Assembly: GCA_034433695.1 (NCBI GenBank)
Contig: DAOUAK010000128.1
Location: 1-34,078, forward strand
DNA from: JASFBA01 sp034433695
GTDB lineage: Bacteria > Chloroflexota > Chloroflexia > DTKN01
DNA length: 34,078 nucleotides
Direction of reading: 5' to 3'
In this document: positions 1-6,837 of the stretch, piece after piece
Layout of the letters: each line of letters starts with the position of its first letter
Numbering within the stretch: the stretch's first letter is position 1
Position numbers and translations under genes: made by a program
The notes under the pieces: model-generated
The model's input: only the letters and a program-made list of their open reading frames with translations
The model's database searches: none
Told to the model about the DNA's origin: nothing

Positions 1-833
1 AGGAGGGTCTCTTCGGGCACGGTCAGGTAGCCCAGTTCCTGGGCCATGCGCACGTTCCCCTCCATGCTGCGCCCGACAACGGCGACCTTCCGGTAATGGC
101 GGTAAGCGGTATCCAGGACCTGCTGGATGCGGGAGATGTTGGAGGCGAAGGTGGCGATGATGATCCGCCCCTCGGCCTGGGCAAAGATGGTATCCAAAGT
201 ATCCCCGACCACCTTCTCTGAGGGGGTATAGCCAGGAGATTCGACCCGCACACAGTCGCACAGATAGGCCAGGACGCCGCGCTTCCCCAGTTCGGCCAGC
301 GCGGCCGTGTCGGTCGGCCGGCCGTCCACGGGGGTATAGTCGAGTTTGAAGTCGCCCGAGTGGACCAACAGGCCGGCCGGCGTGTCGATCACCAGGCCGA
401 CCCCGTCGGGGATGCTATGGGCCACGCGGTAGCATCCGAGGCGGAAGGGGCCGAGCACTACCTCCTTGCCGGGGCAAAGTTCGCGCATTTCCGAGAGACG
501 GTGCAGCCCGGCTTCCCGTAGTTTGACCGTGATGAGGCCCTGGGTCAGGCGGGTGGCGTAGATCGGGGGGGTGCCCAGGTCGGAAAGGAGGTAGGGCAGA
601 GCCCCGATGTGGTCCTCGTGGCCGTGGGTGATGACCAGGGCGCGGATACGCCGGGTGCGCTCGCGCAGGTAGGAGATGTCGGGCAGGATAAAATCCACCC
701 CGAGCATGTCCCCCTCGGGGAACATGAGCCCGGCATCCACCACCAGAATGTCCTCCCCATACTCCACCACCCACATATTCCGCCCCACCTCAGCCACCCC
801 ACCCAGGGGAATCACGCGCAACTTTTCGGTCAT
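1..833 (-). CDS. rnj: Ribonuclease J, N-terminal 277 residues (3' end outside window)
   Basis: RNase J is a metallo-beta-lactamase/beta-CASP ribonuclease with 5'-3' exonuclease and endonuclease activity, used in cytoplasmic mRNA decay and rRNA maturation. The metal-binding motif HGHEDH is at residues 70-75. Further candidate ligands are H139 (VAHSIPDG), H158 and D161 (VHSGDFK) and D193. The beta-CASP region follows with GYTPSE, TTFAS-like ATFASNISRIQ and GRSME. The start ATG at 833 is preceded by a GAGGT-like site. The frame is open to base 1, so the C-terminal half of this roughly 550-residue family is missing from the window. It is the last visible gene of a udg-membrane protein-rnj run, with 9 nt separating it from the gene before. 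One oddity is that the usual D(S/A)TN after the beta-CASP entry reads D193-C-V-R. The Asp is kept but the Thr-Asn pair is not. Confidence 0.93.
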   Translation of the reverse strand, partial: MTEKLRVIPLGGVAEVGRNMWVVEYGEDILVVDAGLMFPEGDMLGVDFILPDISYLRERTRRIRALVITHGHEDHIGALPYLLSDLGTPPIYATRLTQGLITVKLREAGLHRLSEMRELCPGKEVVLGPFRLGCYRVAHSIPDGVGLVIDTPAGLLVHSGDFKLDYTPVDGRPTDTAALAELGKRGVLAYLCDCVRVESPGYTPSEKVVGDTLDTIFAQAEGRIIIATFASNISRIQQVLDTAYRHYRKVAVVGRSMEGNVRMAQELGYLTVPEETL

Positions 834-842
834 GGTCGTACC

Positions 843-1496
843 TCAAGGTGTCCCACTTTCCGCTCCCGAAGGACCGGCCGCCTTTACGCTTTCCGCTTTC
901 GCCTCTTCTCCGGCCACCAGGTAGGTGCGGATGCGTTCCAAAAGTTCCTCGCGTTCCTCCAGGCCGCCGTAGAGAGGGAGACGGCGCCGGCCGTAGGCCT
1001 GGACGTGGAGAAAGCGCAGCAGAGGATTGCGGATGGAGGAAAGCCGCGAACTTTTCAGGAGCAGTTCGTCCAGCGGCTCTTCCTCCGCCTCCTCGTCCAC
1101 CGGGCGCAGGGAGACCACCTCCGACCAGGGGTAGAAGAGTTCGATGCCCAGGGAACGGAAGGTAATCCCGGCCGGCCCGACCGTATAGGAAGCCCGCAGT
1201 TCCTCGATAATGTTCCAGATGAGGAGGGGGACGACCAGCACCAGCGCCAGCATGATGATGGACGGGATCAGTTCCTCCGCCGTCATCGCTCCGGTCGTCC
1301 CGCTCAAGCGGCCCCAGAGCGCCTGGAGGCTGGGGAGAAAGGTCTGCGGCCGCAGCCCGATTTTGAGCGTGTTCTTGAGCGTCCAGAGGGCAAAGAGCCA
1401 GATGAGGAGGCTGCCGGCCAGGAGAAGGTAGGCCGTGCGTCGGCCGCGCCGGCTGAGGCGATAACTTTTTCCCGAGGTTTGTTCCTGCTCCACCAT
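843..1496 (-). CDS. Two-helix membrane protein with PH-like cytoplasmic domain
   Basis: This 217-residue protein has a basic N-terminus, a hydrophobic helix at about 23-42 and a second one at about 78-100. A soluble part of about 75 residues follows (SYTVGPAGITFRSLGIELFYPWSEVVSLRPV). That pattern of a short turn, 'gI.f.s.g....ipWseV..l', resembles bacterial PH (bPH/YdbT-like) domains. The C-terminal tail is Glu/Ala rich. No catalytic motif is visible and I cannot assign a function. The start ATG at 1496 has GGAGG close upstream. It sits between udg (10 nt) and rnj (9 nt) and is almost certainly cotranscribed with both. The PH assignment rests on pattern only. Confidence 0.8.
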   Translation of the reverse strand: MVEQEQTSGKSYRLSRRGRRTAYLLLAGSLLIWLFALWTLKNTLKIGLRPQTFLPSLQALWGRLSGTTGAMTAEELIPSIIMLALVLVVPLLIWNIIEELRASYTVGPAGITFRSLGIELFYPWSEVVSLRPVDEEAEEEPLDELLLKSSRLSSIRNPLLRFLHVQAYGRRRLPLYGGLEEREELLERIRTYLVAGEEAKAESVKAAGPSGAESGTP

Positions 1497-1506
1497 CGTT
1501 CCTCCA

Positions 1507-2139
1507 CTAGAACAGCCGCAACTGCTTGGGGCCGGCCTCTTCCACCGGCTCGGCGGCGACGGGCGAGACGGTCTCCTGGGCCAGGACCTCCTTCAACCGG
1601 GCCAGGAGTTTGGGGATTTTCTGGAAATCGGCCTCCAGTTCGGGCATCAGGGCCATATTCCGCAGGACATAGGCCGGATGGTAGAGCGGGAGGTAAAGGC
1701 GGCGGCCCTCGCGGCGGGCCCGCCCGTGCACCTGGGAGATCTTGGCCCCCGGAAAGTAGCGCTCCATCGAGTAGCGCCCCAGGGTGACGATGAGGAGGGG
1801 GTCCACGGCCTCGATCTGCCGATCCAGAAAATGGGCGCAGGTGGCGATTTCGGAGGGCAGAGGATCTCGGTTTCCGGGCGGCCGGCACTTGATGACGTTG
1901 GCGATAAAGACCTGCTCCCGGGTCATCCCGATGGAGGCCAGTAACTTTTCCAGGAGGTGGCCGGAGGGACCGACAAAAGGCCGGCCCTGCTGGTCCTCAT
2001 AGAAGCCCGGCCCCTCTCCGATGAACATAATTTCCGCCTTCTCCGGCCCCTCACCGGGAACCGGATGGGTGCGCGAAAGGTGCAGCCGGCAGGCCGTACA
2101 GGCAGCAATTTCCTGGCGAATCTCGTCCAGCGTAGACAT
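1507..2139 (-). CDS. udg: Type 4 (family 4) uracil-DNA glycosylase
   Basis: The enzyme removes uracil from DNA to start base excision repair. The four cysteines expected to ligate the [4Fe-4S] cluster of family 4 enzymes are visible: C14, C17, C85 and C101. The uracil-binding motif reads GEGPGFYEDQQGRPFVG (residues 41-57), where thermophile enzymes usually have GEAPG. The second motif is HPAY near residue 164. The frame is open further upstream to 2223, but the family normally begins at MSTLDEIRQEI, so ATG 2139 was chosen, giving 210 residues. The RBS is weak. It is the first gene of the udg-membrane protein-rnj operon, with a leader of about 100 nt from a consensus promoter at 2243-2271. Confidence 0.93.
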   Translation of the reverse strand: MSTLDEIRQEIAACTACRLHLSRTHPVPGEGPEKAEIMFIGEGPGFYEDQQGRPFVGPSGHLLEKLLASIGMTREQVFIANVIKCRPPGNRDPLPSEIATCAHFLDRQIEAVDPLLIVTLGRYSMERYFPGAKISQVHGRARREGRRLYLPLYHPAYVLRNMALMPELEADFQKIPKLLARLKEVLAQETVSPVAAEPVEEAGPKQLRLF

Positions 2140-2210
2140 CGATCCACTCTTTTTATATCCGGCGGCCCGGCCCGAACGGAAGCCGGCCCTCTCCCTCTGG
2201 AATACCCGGC

Positions 2211-2234
2211 AGGAGCAGGGCATACCCTGCCCCT
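2211..2234 (-). repeat. Palindromic REP-like element in udg leader
   Basis: The minus-strand RNA would fold as AGGGGCAGGG-TATG-CCCTGCTCCT, a 10-bp stem with one G-U pair. The stem is perfect only on the minus strand, so it would form at the very 5' end of the udg transcript. It resembles the TAGGGGCGAGG...CCTCGCCC palindromes at 6771-6808 and 17841-17870. Confidence 0.6.
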
Positions 2235-2242
2235 ACCCAATC

Positions 2243-2271
2243 ATTATACCCCAATTTGCCTCCGCCTTCAA
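2243..2271 (-). promoter_or_regulatory. Sigma-70-type promoter of the udg operon
   Basis: Read on the minus strand, TTGAAG (2266-2271), a 17-bp spacer and TATAAT (2243-2248). The predicted start is near 2236. Its -35 box lies 1 bp from the -35 box of the opposing tRNA promoter. Confidence 0.75.
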
Positions 2272-2272
2272 C

Positions 2273-2301
2273 TTGACAAATTTCAACCTTTGGGGTATAC
2301 T
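2273..2301 (+). promoter_or_regulatory. Consensus promoter of the tRNA-Ala pair
   Basis: TTGACA (2273-2278), a 17-bp spacer and TATACT (2296-2301). The predicted start is near 2308, about 12 nt before the first tRNA. Confidence 0.85.
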
Positions 2302-2319
2302 AAAAAATGTTCAATCCTT

Positions 2320-2395
<76 letters not shown>

Positions 2396-2406
2396 GGATG
2401 AAAGTC

Positions 2407-2479
2407 GGGGCTGTAGCTCAGTTGGGAGAGCACAACACTGGCAGTGTTGGGGTCAGGGGTTCGAGTCCCCTCAGCTCCA
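2407..2479 (+). tRNA. tRNA-Ala (anticodon GGC), CCA not encoded
   Basis: The acceptor stem GGGGCTG pairs with CAGCTCC and again carries G3-U70. The anticodon stem CAACA/TGTTG encloses CTGGCAG, giving anticodon GGC for GCC codons. The T arm is AGGGG-TTCGAGT-CCCCT. The discriminator A at 2479 is followed by CAGG, so CCA must be added enzymatically, unlike in its upstream neighbour. The two tRNAs are 11 nt apart and share one promoter. Confidence 0.95.
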
Positions 2480-2482
2480 CAG

Positions 2483-2509
2483 GATGCCGGTCATCGGACC
2501 GGCATCTTT
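2483..2509 (+). terminator. Stem-loop terminator after the tRNA pair
   Basis: GATGCCGGTC-ATCG-GACCGGCATC makes a perfect 10-bp stem followed by TTTGT. The T tract is short, so read-through into folP is possible. I see no separate folP promoter. Confidence 0.7.
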
Positions 2510-2555
2510 GTATCGGCGGTAAATTTCTCGTCCGGGCAGAAGGTGGGGTAACGTT

Positions 2556-3839
2556 ATGTCGGTTGCTTCTCCCCGTGTGCTTTGTCTGACCACCCCCGAG
2601 GAACTCTACCGGGAAATGGAGCGTATCGGCGTCTCGAAAAAGGGGGCTGCCATCATGGTGCCCAAGGGGATCTTCCGGGCCATCAAGGTCTCGGGCCTTG
2701 CGGCGGCACAGGCCAACATCGTCAAGCAGGAGATGCTGGCCAAGGGAGGAGAGGCGGCGGTCAACTGGCGCTCCTATTTGGCTCAGGAAGGGGCCACAAG
2801 CGATGTCATCCTCTTGGGGACGTTGCGTCACTTCCGGCTGCTCGTCGCCAAACTCCGGGCCCAGCCGCTTTCGCTCGGCCTGAGACCGCTGGCCGAGGCG
2901 CTGAGTGAAACCCTCCGGCGCTACGCCGGGGAGACGCTGGGGGAAATGTCCCTGGCCGGCCGCACTTTCCGCTGGGGCGAACGCACCTATGTGATGGGCA
3001 TCCTCAATCTGACCCCCGATTCCTTCTCCGGCGATGGGCTCCTGGGAAGTTCCTCTCCGGTGGAGGCGGCCCTGGCCCTGGCCCGTCGCATGGCCGAGGA
3101 GGGGGCCGACCTCCTCGATGTCGGCGGGGAATCCACCCGGCCGGGGGCCACCCGGGTATCGGCGGAGGAGGAGATGGCCCGGGTGGTGCCGGTCATCGAG
3201 CGCCTGGCGCGGGAGGTGGACCTCCCCATCTCGGTGGATACCTGCAAGGCCGAAGTGGCCCGGGAGGCGTTACGGGCCGGCGCCCACCTGGTCAACGACG
3301 TCTGGGGGTTGCGCCACCCGGCCGGCGAGGGCTGGAACGAGGACCTGGCCGCCGTGGTACGCGATTTCGGCGTGCCCATCGTCCTGATGCACAACCGTCG
3401 TGCCCCGGCCACCGTAGGCGCCCTGGGCGGCCACTACCGGCAGGTGGAATACCACGACCTCCTGGGGGAGATCTGCGCCGAACTGGAGGAAAGCATCGCC
3501 TTTGCCCTGGAGCAGGGCATCCCCTGGGAGCGCATCATCGTGGATCCCGGCATCGGCTTCGGCAAGACCCCGGAGCAGAACCTGGAAGTGATGCGACGGT
3601 TGAGGGAATTGCGCAGCCTGGGCCGGCCGATCCTCCTGGGCACCTCCCGCAAGTCGTTTATCGGTCTGACGCTCAACCTCCCCCCCCAGGAGCGGCTGGA
3701 AGGGACGCTGGCCACGCTGGCCCTGGGGGTGGCCGGCGGGGCCGACATCGTGCGCGTGCACGACGTCCGGGAAGCGGCGCGGGCCGTCCGCATAAGCGAC
3801 GCCATCGTCCGTCAGGTCCCGCGGGCCGTTGAACGCTGA
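2556..3839 (+). CDS. folP: Dihydropteroate synthase with N-terminal extension
   Basis: This enzyme condenses hydroxymethyl-dihydropterin pyrophosphate with p-aminobenzoate in folate synthesis. The core runs from about residue 144 to 420 and shows the family motifs in order: GILNLTPDSFS, DVGGESTRPGA, SVDTCKAEVA, HLVNDVWG, IVLMHNR, VDPGIGFGKT, LGTSRKSFIG and RVHDV. The product is 427 residues, whereas most bacterial DHPS are about 270-290. The extra 140 residues at the N-terminus form a separate alpha/beta-like segment (KKGAAIMVPKGIFRAIKVSGLAAAQANIVKQEMLAKGGEAAVN). I have seen such extensions in clostridial and Chloroflexota DHPS but know of no established role. The start ATG has AAGGTGGGG 8-16 nt upstream. 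Confidence 0.95.
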   Translation: MSVASPRVLCLTTPEELYREMERIGVSKKGAAIMVPKGIFRAIKVSGLAAAQANIVKQEMLAKGGEAAVNWRSYLAQEGATSDVILLGTLRHFRLLVAKLRAQPLSLGLRPLAEALSETLRRYAGETLGEMSLAGRTFRWGERTYVMGILNLTPDSFSGDGLLGSSSPVEAALALARRMAEEGADLLDVGGESTRPGATRVSAEEEMARVVPVIERLAREVDLPISVDTCKAEVAREALRAGAHLVNDVWGLRHPAGEGWNEDLAAVVRDFGVPIVLMHNRRAPATVGALGGHYRQVEYHDLLGEICAELEESIAFALEQGIPWERIIVDPGIGFGKTPEQNLEVMRRLRELRSLGRPILLGTSRKSFIGLTLNLPPQERLEGTLATLALGVAGGADIVRVHDVREAARAVRISDAIVRQVPRAVER

Positions 3840-3873
3840 ACCTTCCGATGGGCGATACCGCAATAAATGGCAC

Positions 3874-3902
3874 TTGACTTTTCCGACCTTCTATGGTATA
3901 CT
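3874..3902 (+). promoter_or_regulatory. Promoter of the ABC transporter operon
   Basis: TTGACT (3874-3879), a 17-bp spacer and TATACT (3897-3902). The predicted start is at 3908-3910, exactly where the closing stem of the leader RNA begins. Confidence 0.8.
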
Positions 3903-3908
3903 ATCGCC

Positions 3909-4057
3909 GAACCGTGGAACCCCGCCGCCTCCGGCGGGGAGGTTAAGCCGTCGGGCAAACGTGCAGGGTACCGAGAGATGCCGATGGTCCAGGTTAGACC
4001 GAGTGAGCCGGTATTCGCCTGTGTCCCCGTTTTGCCTACGGGCCTTTCCCACGGTTC
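3909..4057 (+). promoter_or_regulatory. Structured leader RNA (unidentified; riboswitch or 6S-like candidate)
   Basis: A 9-bp closing stem pairs GAACCGTGG (3909-3917) with CCACGGTTC (4049-4057). Inside is an 8-bp hairpin CCCCGCCG-cctc-CGGCGGGG (3920-3939). A long imperfect arm is built from GCCGT/ACGGGC (3947-3951 with 4038-4043), GGCAAACG/CGTTTTGCC (3954-3961 with 4028-4036), CAGG-g-TACCG/CGGTA-ttcg-CCTG (3964-3973 with 4009-4021) and a tip GGTC/GACC (3986-4000). Together they make a three-way junction. I compared it by eye with the cobalamin, TPP, SAM, glycine, FMN, c-di-GMP, c-di-AMP and T-box cores and found none of their signatures. The 5' end coincides with the predicted transcription start. 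Function unknown. Confidence 0.6.
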
Positions 4058-4078
4058 TCCCCGAAGGCGGGATTGCAT

Positions 4079-4142
4079 TTTCGAAAGGAGGTGATGGAAT
4101 AGCGGCCAGCGTACAGACGTTCCCTCGAACGGCCTTTCGAAA
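4079..4142 (+). promoter_or_regulatory. Inverted repeat holding an extended, apparently non-initiating Shine-Dalgarno sequence
   Basis: TTTCGAAAGG (4079-4088) is the inverted complement of CCTTTCGAAA (4133-4142), a 10-bp stem. Inside the left arm and just after it, CGAAAGGAGGTGA (4082-4094) is complementary over about 12 nt to the 16S rRNA 3' end. The following ATG GAA TAG sits only 2 nt after GGAGG and stops at once, so no gene starts here. The real RBS of the downstream gene (AAGGAGGA) is at 4159-4166. Confidence 0.55.
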
Positions 4143-4172
4143 GCGGTACGGAAATCCTAAGGAGGAGTCCAG

Positions 4173-6752
4173 ATGTCTGCGGCTAAGAAGTGGCTTACCG
4201 TGTTCTCGCTAGTGCTCCTGGCCGGCACGCTCCTTTCGGCCTGCGGCGGCCCCGCGGCCACGGTGGTTGTCACCCAGCCCGTCGAGAAGGTGGTGACCCA
4301 GGTGGCCGTCACCGAGAAGCCGGTCCTGGTTACCCCCACCCCTGTACCCATCGAGCGCACGGGGGCCTGGGTGGACTCGGTCATCGTGGTCGAGGAGGAG
4401 AATGCGCCGGCCGCCATCACCCGATTGGCGTCCGGCGAACTCGACCTCTACGCCTACGCCATTGCCGATGCCGAACTCTTCAAGCGGGTCAAGGAGTCTC
4501 CGGACCTGGCCTATGCCCTCTCCTACGGCTCCTACAACGAACTCACCTTCAACCCCGTCGGCCCCGTCTTTACCCCGACCAACCAACTGAACCCCTTCTC
4601 CGTGCCCCGCATCCGCGAGGCCATGAACTGGCTCATTGACCGCGACTATATCTGCCGCGAGTTCTTCGGCGGCCTGGCCGTCCCGCGCTACACCGCCCTC
4701 AACACCTCCTTCTCCGACTATGCCAAACTGGCCGACATCGCCCGCGCCATCGAACTGAAGTACGCCTACAACCCCGACAAGGCCAAGCAGGTCATCACCG
4801 AGGAGATGGAGAAACTCGGCGCGACCCTCGAGGGCGGCAAGTGGATGTACAACGGCCAGCCGGTGACGCTCATCTTCCTCATCCGCATCGAGGATGAGCG
4901 TAAGGCCATCGGCGACTATGTGGCCAACCAACTGGAGAGCATCGGCTTCACCGTAGACCGCCAGTACAAGAAAGCGGCCGAGGCCTCGCCCATCTGGCTG
5001 CGCGGCAACCCGGCCGAGGGCAAGTTCCACATCTACACCGGCGGTTGGGTGACCACCATGATCAGCCGCGATCTGGCCGACAACTTTGACTTCTTCTACA
5101 CCCCGCGCGGCATACCCTACCCGCTCTGGCAGGCCTACACGCCCACCCCGGAGTTCGACGAGGTCTCCCAGAAACTGGCCATCAAAGACTTCTCCACGCT
5201 GGAGGAGCGCCAGGAACTCATGAAGCGGGCCCTGGAACTCTCCCTGGAGGACTCGGTGCGCGTCTGGCTGGCCGACCGCGTCTCCTTCTCCCCCGCCCGG
5301 GCCAATATCCAGGTCTCGGCGGACCTGGCCGGTTCCGTCTACGGTTCCTCCCTGTGGGCCCAGACCCTCCGCCGCAAGGGTGAGATCGGCGGCTCCATTA
5401 CCATGGCCATGCCGAGCATCCTGACCGAGCCCTGGAACCCCATCGCCGGCAGCAACTGGATCTATGACATGATGCTGATCCGCGGCACGAGCGATACGGG
5501 TGTGGTCCCCGACCCCTACACCGGCCTCTACTGGCCGCAGCGCATCGAACGGGCCGAGTGTGTGGTGAAGGAGGGCCTGCCGGTCGGCAAGACGCTCGAC
5601 TGGATCGACCTCTCCTTCGCCCCCAAGATCGAGGTGCCCTCCGATGCCTGGGTGGATTGGGACCCGGTGGCCCAGACCTTTGTCACCGCTGCCGAGAAAT
5701 TCACCCAGACCCAGACGGCCAAGACCAAGTGCACCGTCTACTACCCGGCCGACCTCTACCAGACGGTCAAGTGGCACGACGGCAGCAACTTCTCGGCGGC
5801 CGATGTGGTGATGGATATGATCATCACTTTCGACCGTGCCTACAGCCAGAGCCTCATCTACGACGAGGCCTATGTCCCCTCCTTCGAGTCCTTCATGGAC
5901 CACTTCAAGGGCGTCAAGATCCTCTCCACCGACCCGCTGGTCATTGAGACCTATGACGACATGTGGTATCTGGACGCCGAATACATCGTCACCACCTGGT
6001 TCCCCTATTATGCCCAGGGTCAGGGTGCCTGGCATAACCTGTCTCCGGCCATCCTGGCCGAAGGGGACAAGCAACTGGCCTTCTCGGCGGACAAGTCCAC
6101 GGCGCTCACCGAAAGCGAGGGGCGGACGGTCGAGTACACCTCCTTCATCGCCGGGCCGAGCATTGACATCCTGAAAAAGTATCTGGTCACCGCGACCAAC
6201 GAACTCTACGTCCCCTATGCGGCGACGCTGGGCCAGTTCCTGGGCCCCGACGAGGCCAAGACCCGCTACGAGAACCTGAACGAGTGGGTGCGCACCAAGG
6301 GGCACTTCTGGATCGGCACCGGCCCCTTCTACCTGGAGCGCGCCTTCCCCGTCGAGGGTACGGTCGTCCTGAAGCGCTTCCTCGCTTACCCTGACCTGGC
6401 CACCAAGTGGGAGCGCTTCGCCGAGCCCCGGATGGCCACGGCCGAGATCTCCGGCCCGGATAGCGTCAAGATCGGCGGCGAGGCCACCTTCGATGTGGAT
6501 ATCACCTTCAAGGGCGAGCCCTATGCCATCGCCGATGTGGACCAGGTCAAGTACATGATCTTTGACGCCAAAGGCAACCTGGCCTTTGTCGGAGCCGCCA
6601 CCGCCGTTGCCGATGGCAAGTGGCAGGTCAAACTGACCGCCGACGTGACCTCCAAACTCGAGGCCGGCTCCAACCGGCTGGAGGTCGCCGTTGTGGTCAA
6701 GCCGGTAAGCATTCCCGCCTTCGCTTCCACCCAGTTCGTCACGGCTCCCTAA
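4173..6752 (+). CDS. ABC transporter solute-binding lipoprotein, family 5-like, apparently circularly permuted
   Basis: Exported lipoprotein of 859 residues. The signal peptide ends in the lipobox LSAC with C24, and a Val/Thr/Pro-rich linker runs to about 64. It belongs with Opp/Dpp-type (SBP_bac_5) binding proteins, but the motifs occur in an unusual order. Residues 65-400 carry elements normally found late in the family (RLASGELDL at about 84-92, then NPFSVPRIREAMNWLIDRD at about 140-158). The segment that normally starts the mature protein (GGSITMAMP, about 406) follows, then KWHDGSNFSAADVV (about 531) and GTGPFYLER (about 715). A beta-rich Ig-like tail covers about 753-859. Typical members are 500-600 residues. 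The start ATG has AAGGAGGA 6 nt upstream. The ligand is unknown; oligopeptides or oligosaccharides are both possible. Confidence 0.9.
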   Translation: MSAAKKWLTVFSLVLLAGTLLSACGGPAATVVVTQPVEKVVTQVAVTEKPVLVTPTPVPIERTGAWVDSVIVVEEENAPAAITRLASGELDLYAYAIADAELFKRVKESPDLAYALSYGSYNELTFNPVGPVFTPTNQLNPFSVPRIREAMNWLIDRDYICREFFGGLAVPRYTALNTSFSDYAKLADIARAIELKYAYNPDKAKQVITEEMEKLGATLEGGKWMYNGQPVTLIFLIRIEDERKAIGDYVANQLESIGFTVDRQYKKAAEASPIWLRGNPAEGKFHIYTGGWVTTMISRDLADNFDFFYTPRGIPYPLWQAYTPTPEFDEVSQKLAIKDFSTLEERQELMKRALELSLEDSVRVWLADRVSFSPARANIQVSADLAGSVYGSSLWAQTLRRKGEIGGSITMAMPSILTEPWNPIAGSNWIYDMMLIRGTSDTGVVPDPYTGLYWPQRIERAECVVKEGLPVGKTLDWIDLSFAPKIEVPSDAWVDWDPVAQTFVTAAEKFTQTQTAKTKCTVYYPADLYQTVKWHDGSNFSAADVVMDMIITFDRAYSQSLIYDEAYVPSFESFMDHFKGVKILSTDPLVIETYDDMWYLDAEYIVTTWFPYYAQGQGAWHNLSPAILAEGDKQLAFSADKSTALTESEGRTVEYTSFIAGPSIDILKKYLVTATNELYVPYAATLGQFLGPDEAKTRYENLNEWVRTKGHFWIGTGPFYLERAFPVEGTVVLKRFLAYPDLATKWERFAEPRMATAEISGPDSVKIGGEATFDVDITFKGEPYAIADVDQVKYMIFDAKGNLAFVGAATAVADGKWQVKLTADVTSKLEAGSNRLEVAVVVKPVSIPAFASTQFVTAP

Positions 6753-6770
6753 AGGGGCCGGACGTCTGAG

Positions 6771-6808
6771 CGATAGGGGCGAGGCAGCGCCTTGCCTCGC
6801 CCCTATCG
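6771..6808 (+). repeat. Strong intercistronic hairpin, REP-like palindrome
   Basis: CGATAGGGGCGAGGCA (6771-6786) and its perfect complement (6793-6808) enclose GCGCCT, a 16-bp stem. It has no U tract. In its position after the binding-protein gene it could stabilise the upstream mRNA 3' end and help raise binding-protein levels over permeases (inference). Its core TAGGGGCGAGG recurs at 17843-17853. Confidence 0.75.
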
Positions 6809-6837
6809 TTACCTCCATCGTGAGGAAGAGGTGAGTG

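Noticed and set aside
3909..4057. Leader RNA as SRP RNA, tmRNA, RNase P RNA or T-box
   Set aside because: The GGAAGCA tetraloop region of SRP RNA, the tmRNA tRNA-like ends, the GAGGAAAGTCC of RNase P RNA and the GGTGGNACCGCG T-box core are all absent.
4082..4102. Mini-gene ATG GAA TAG after the strong SD
   Set aside because: The ATG is only 2 nt from GGAGG and the frame stops after two codons; kept only as part of the SD-like element.
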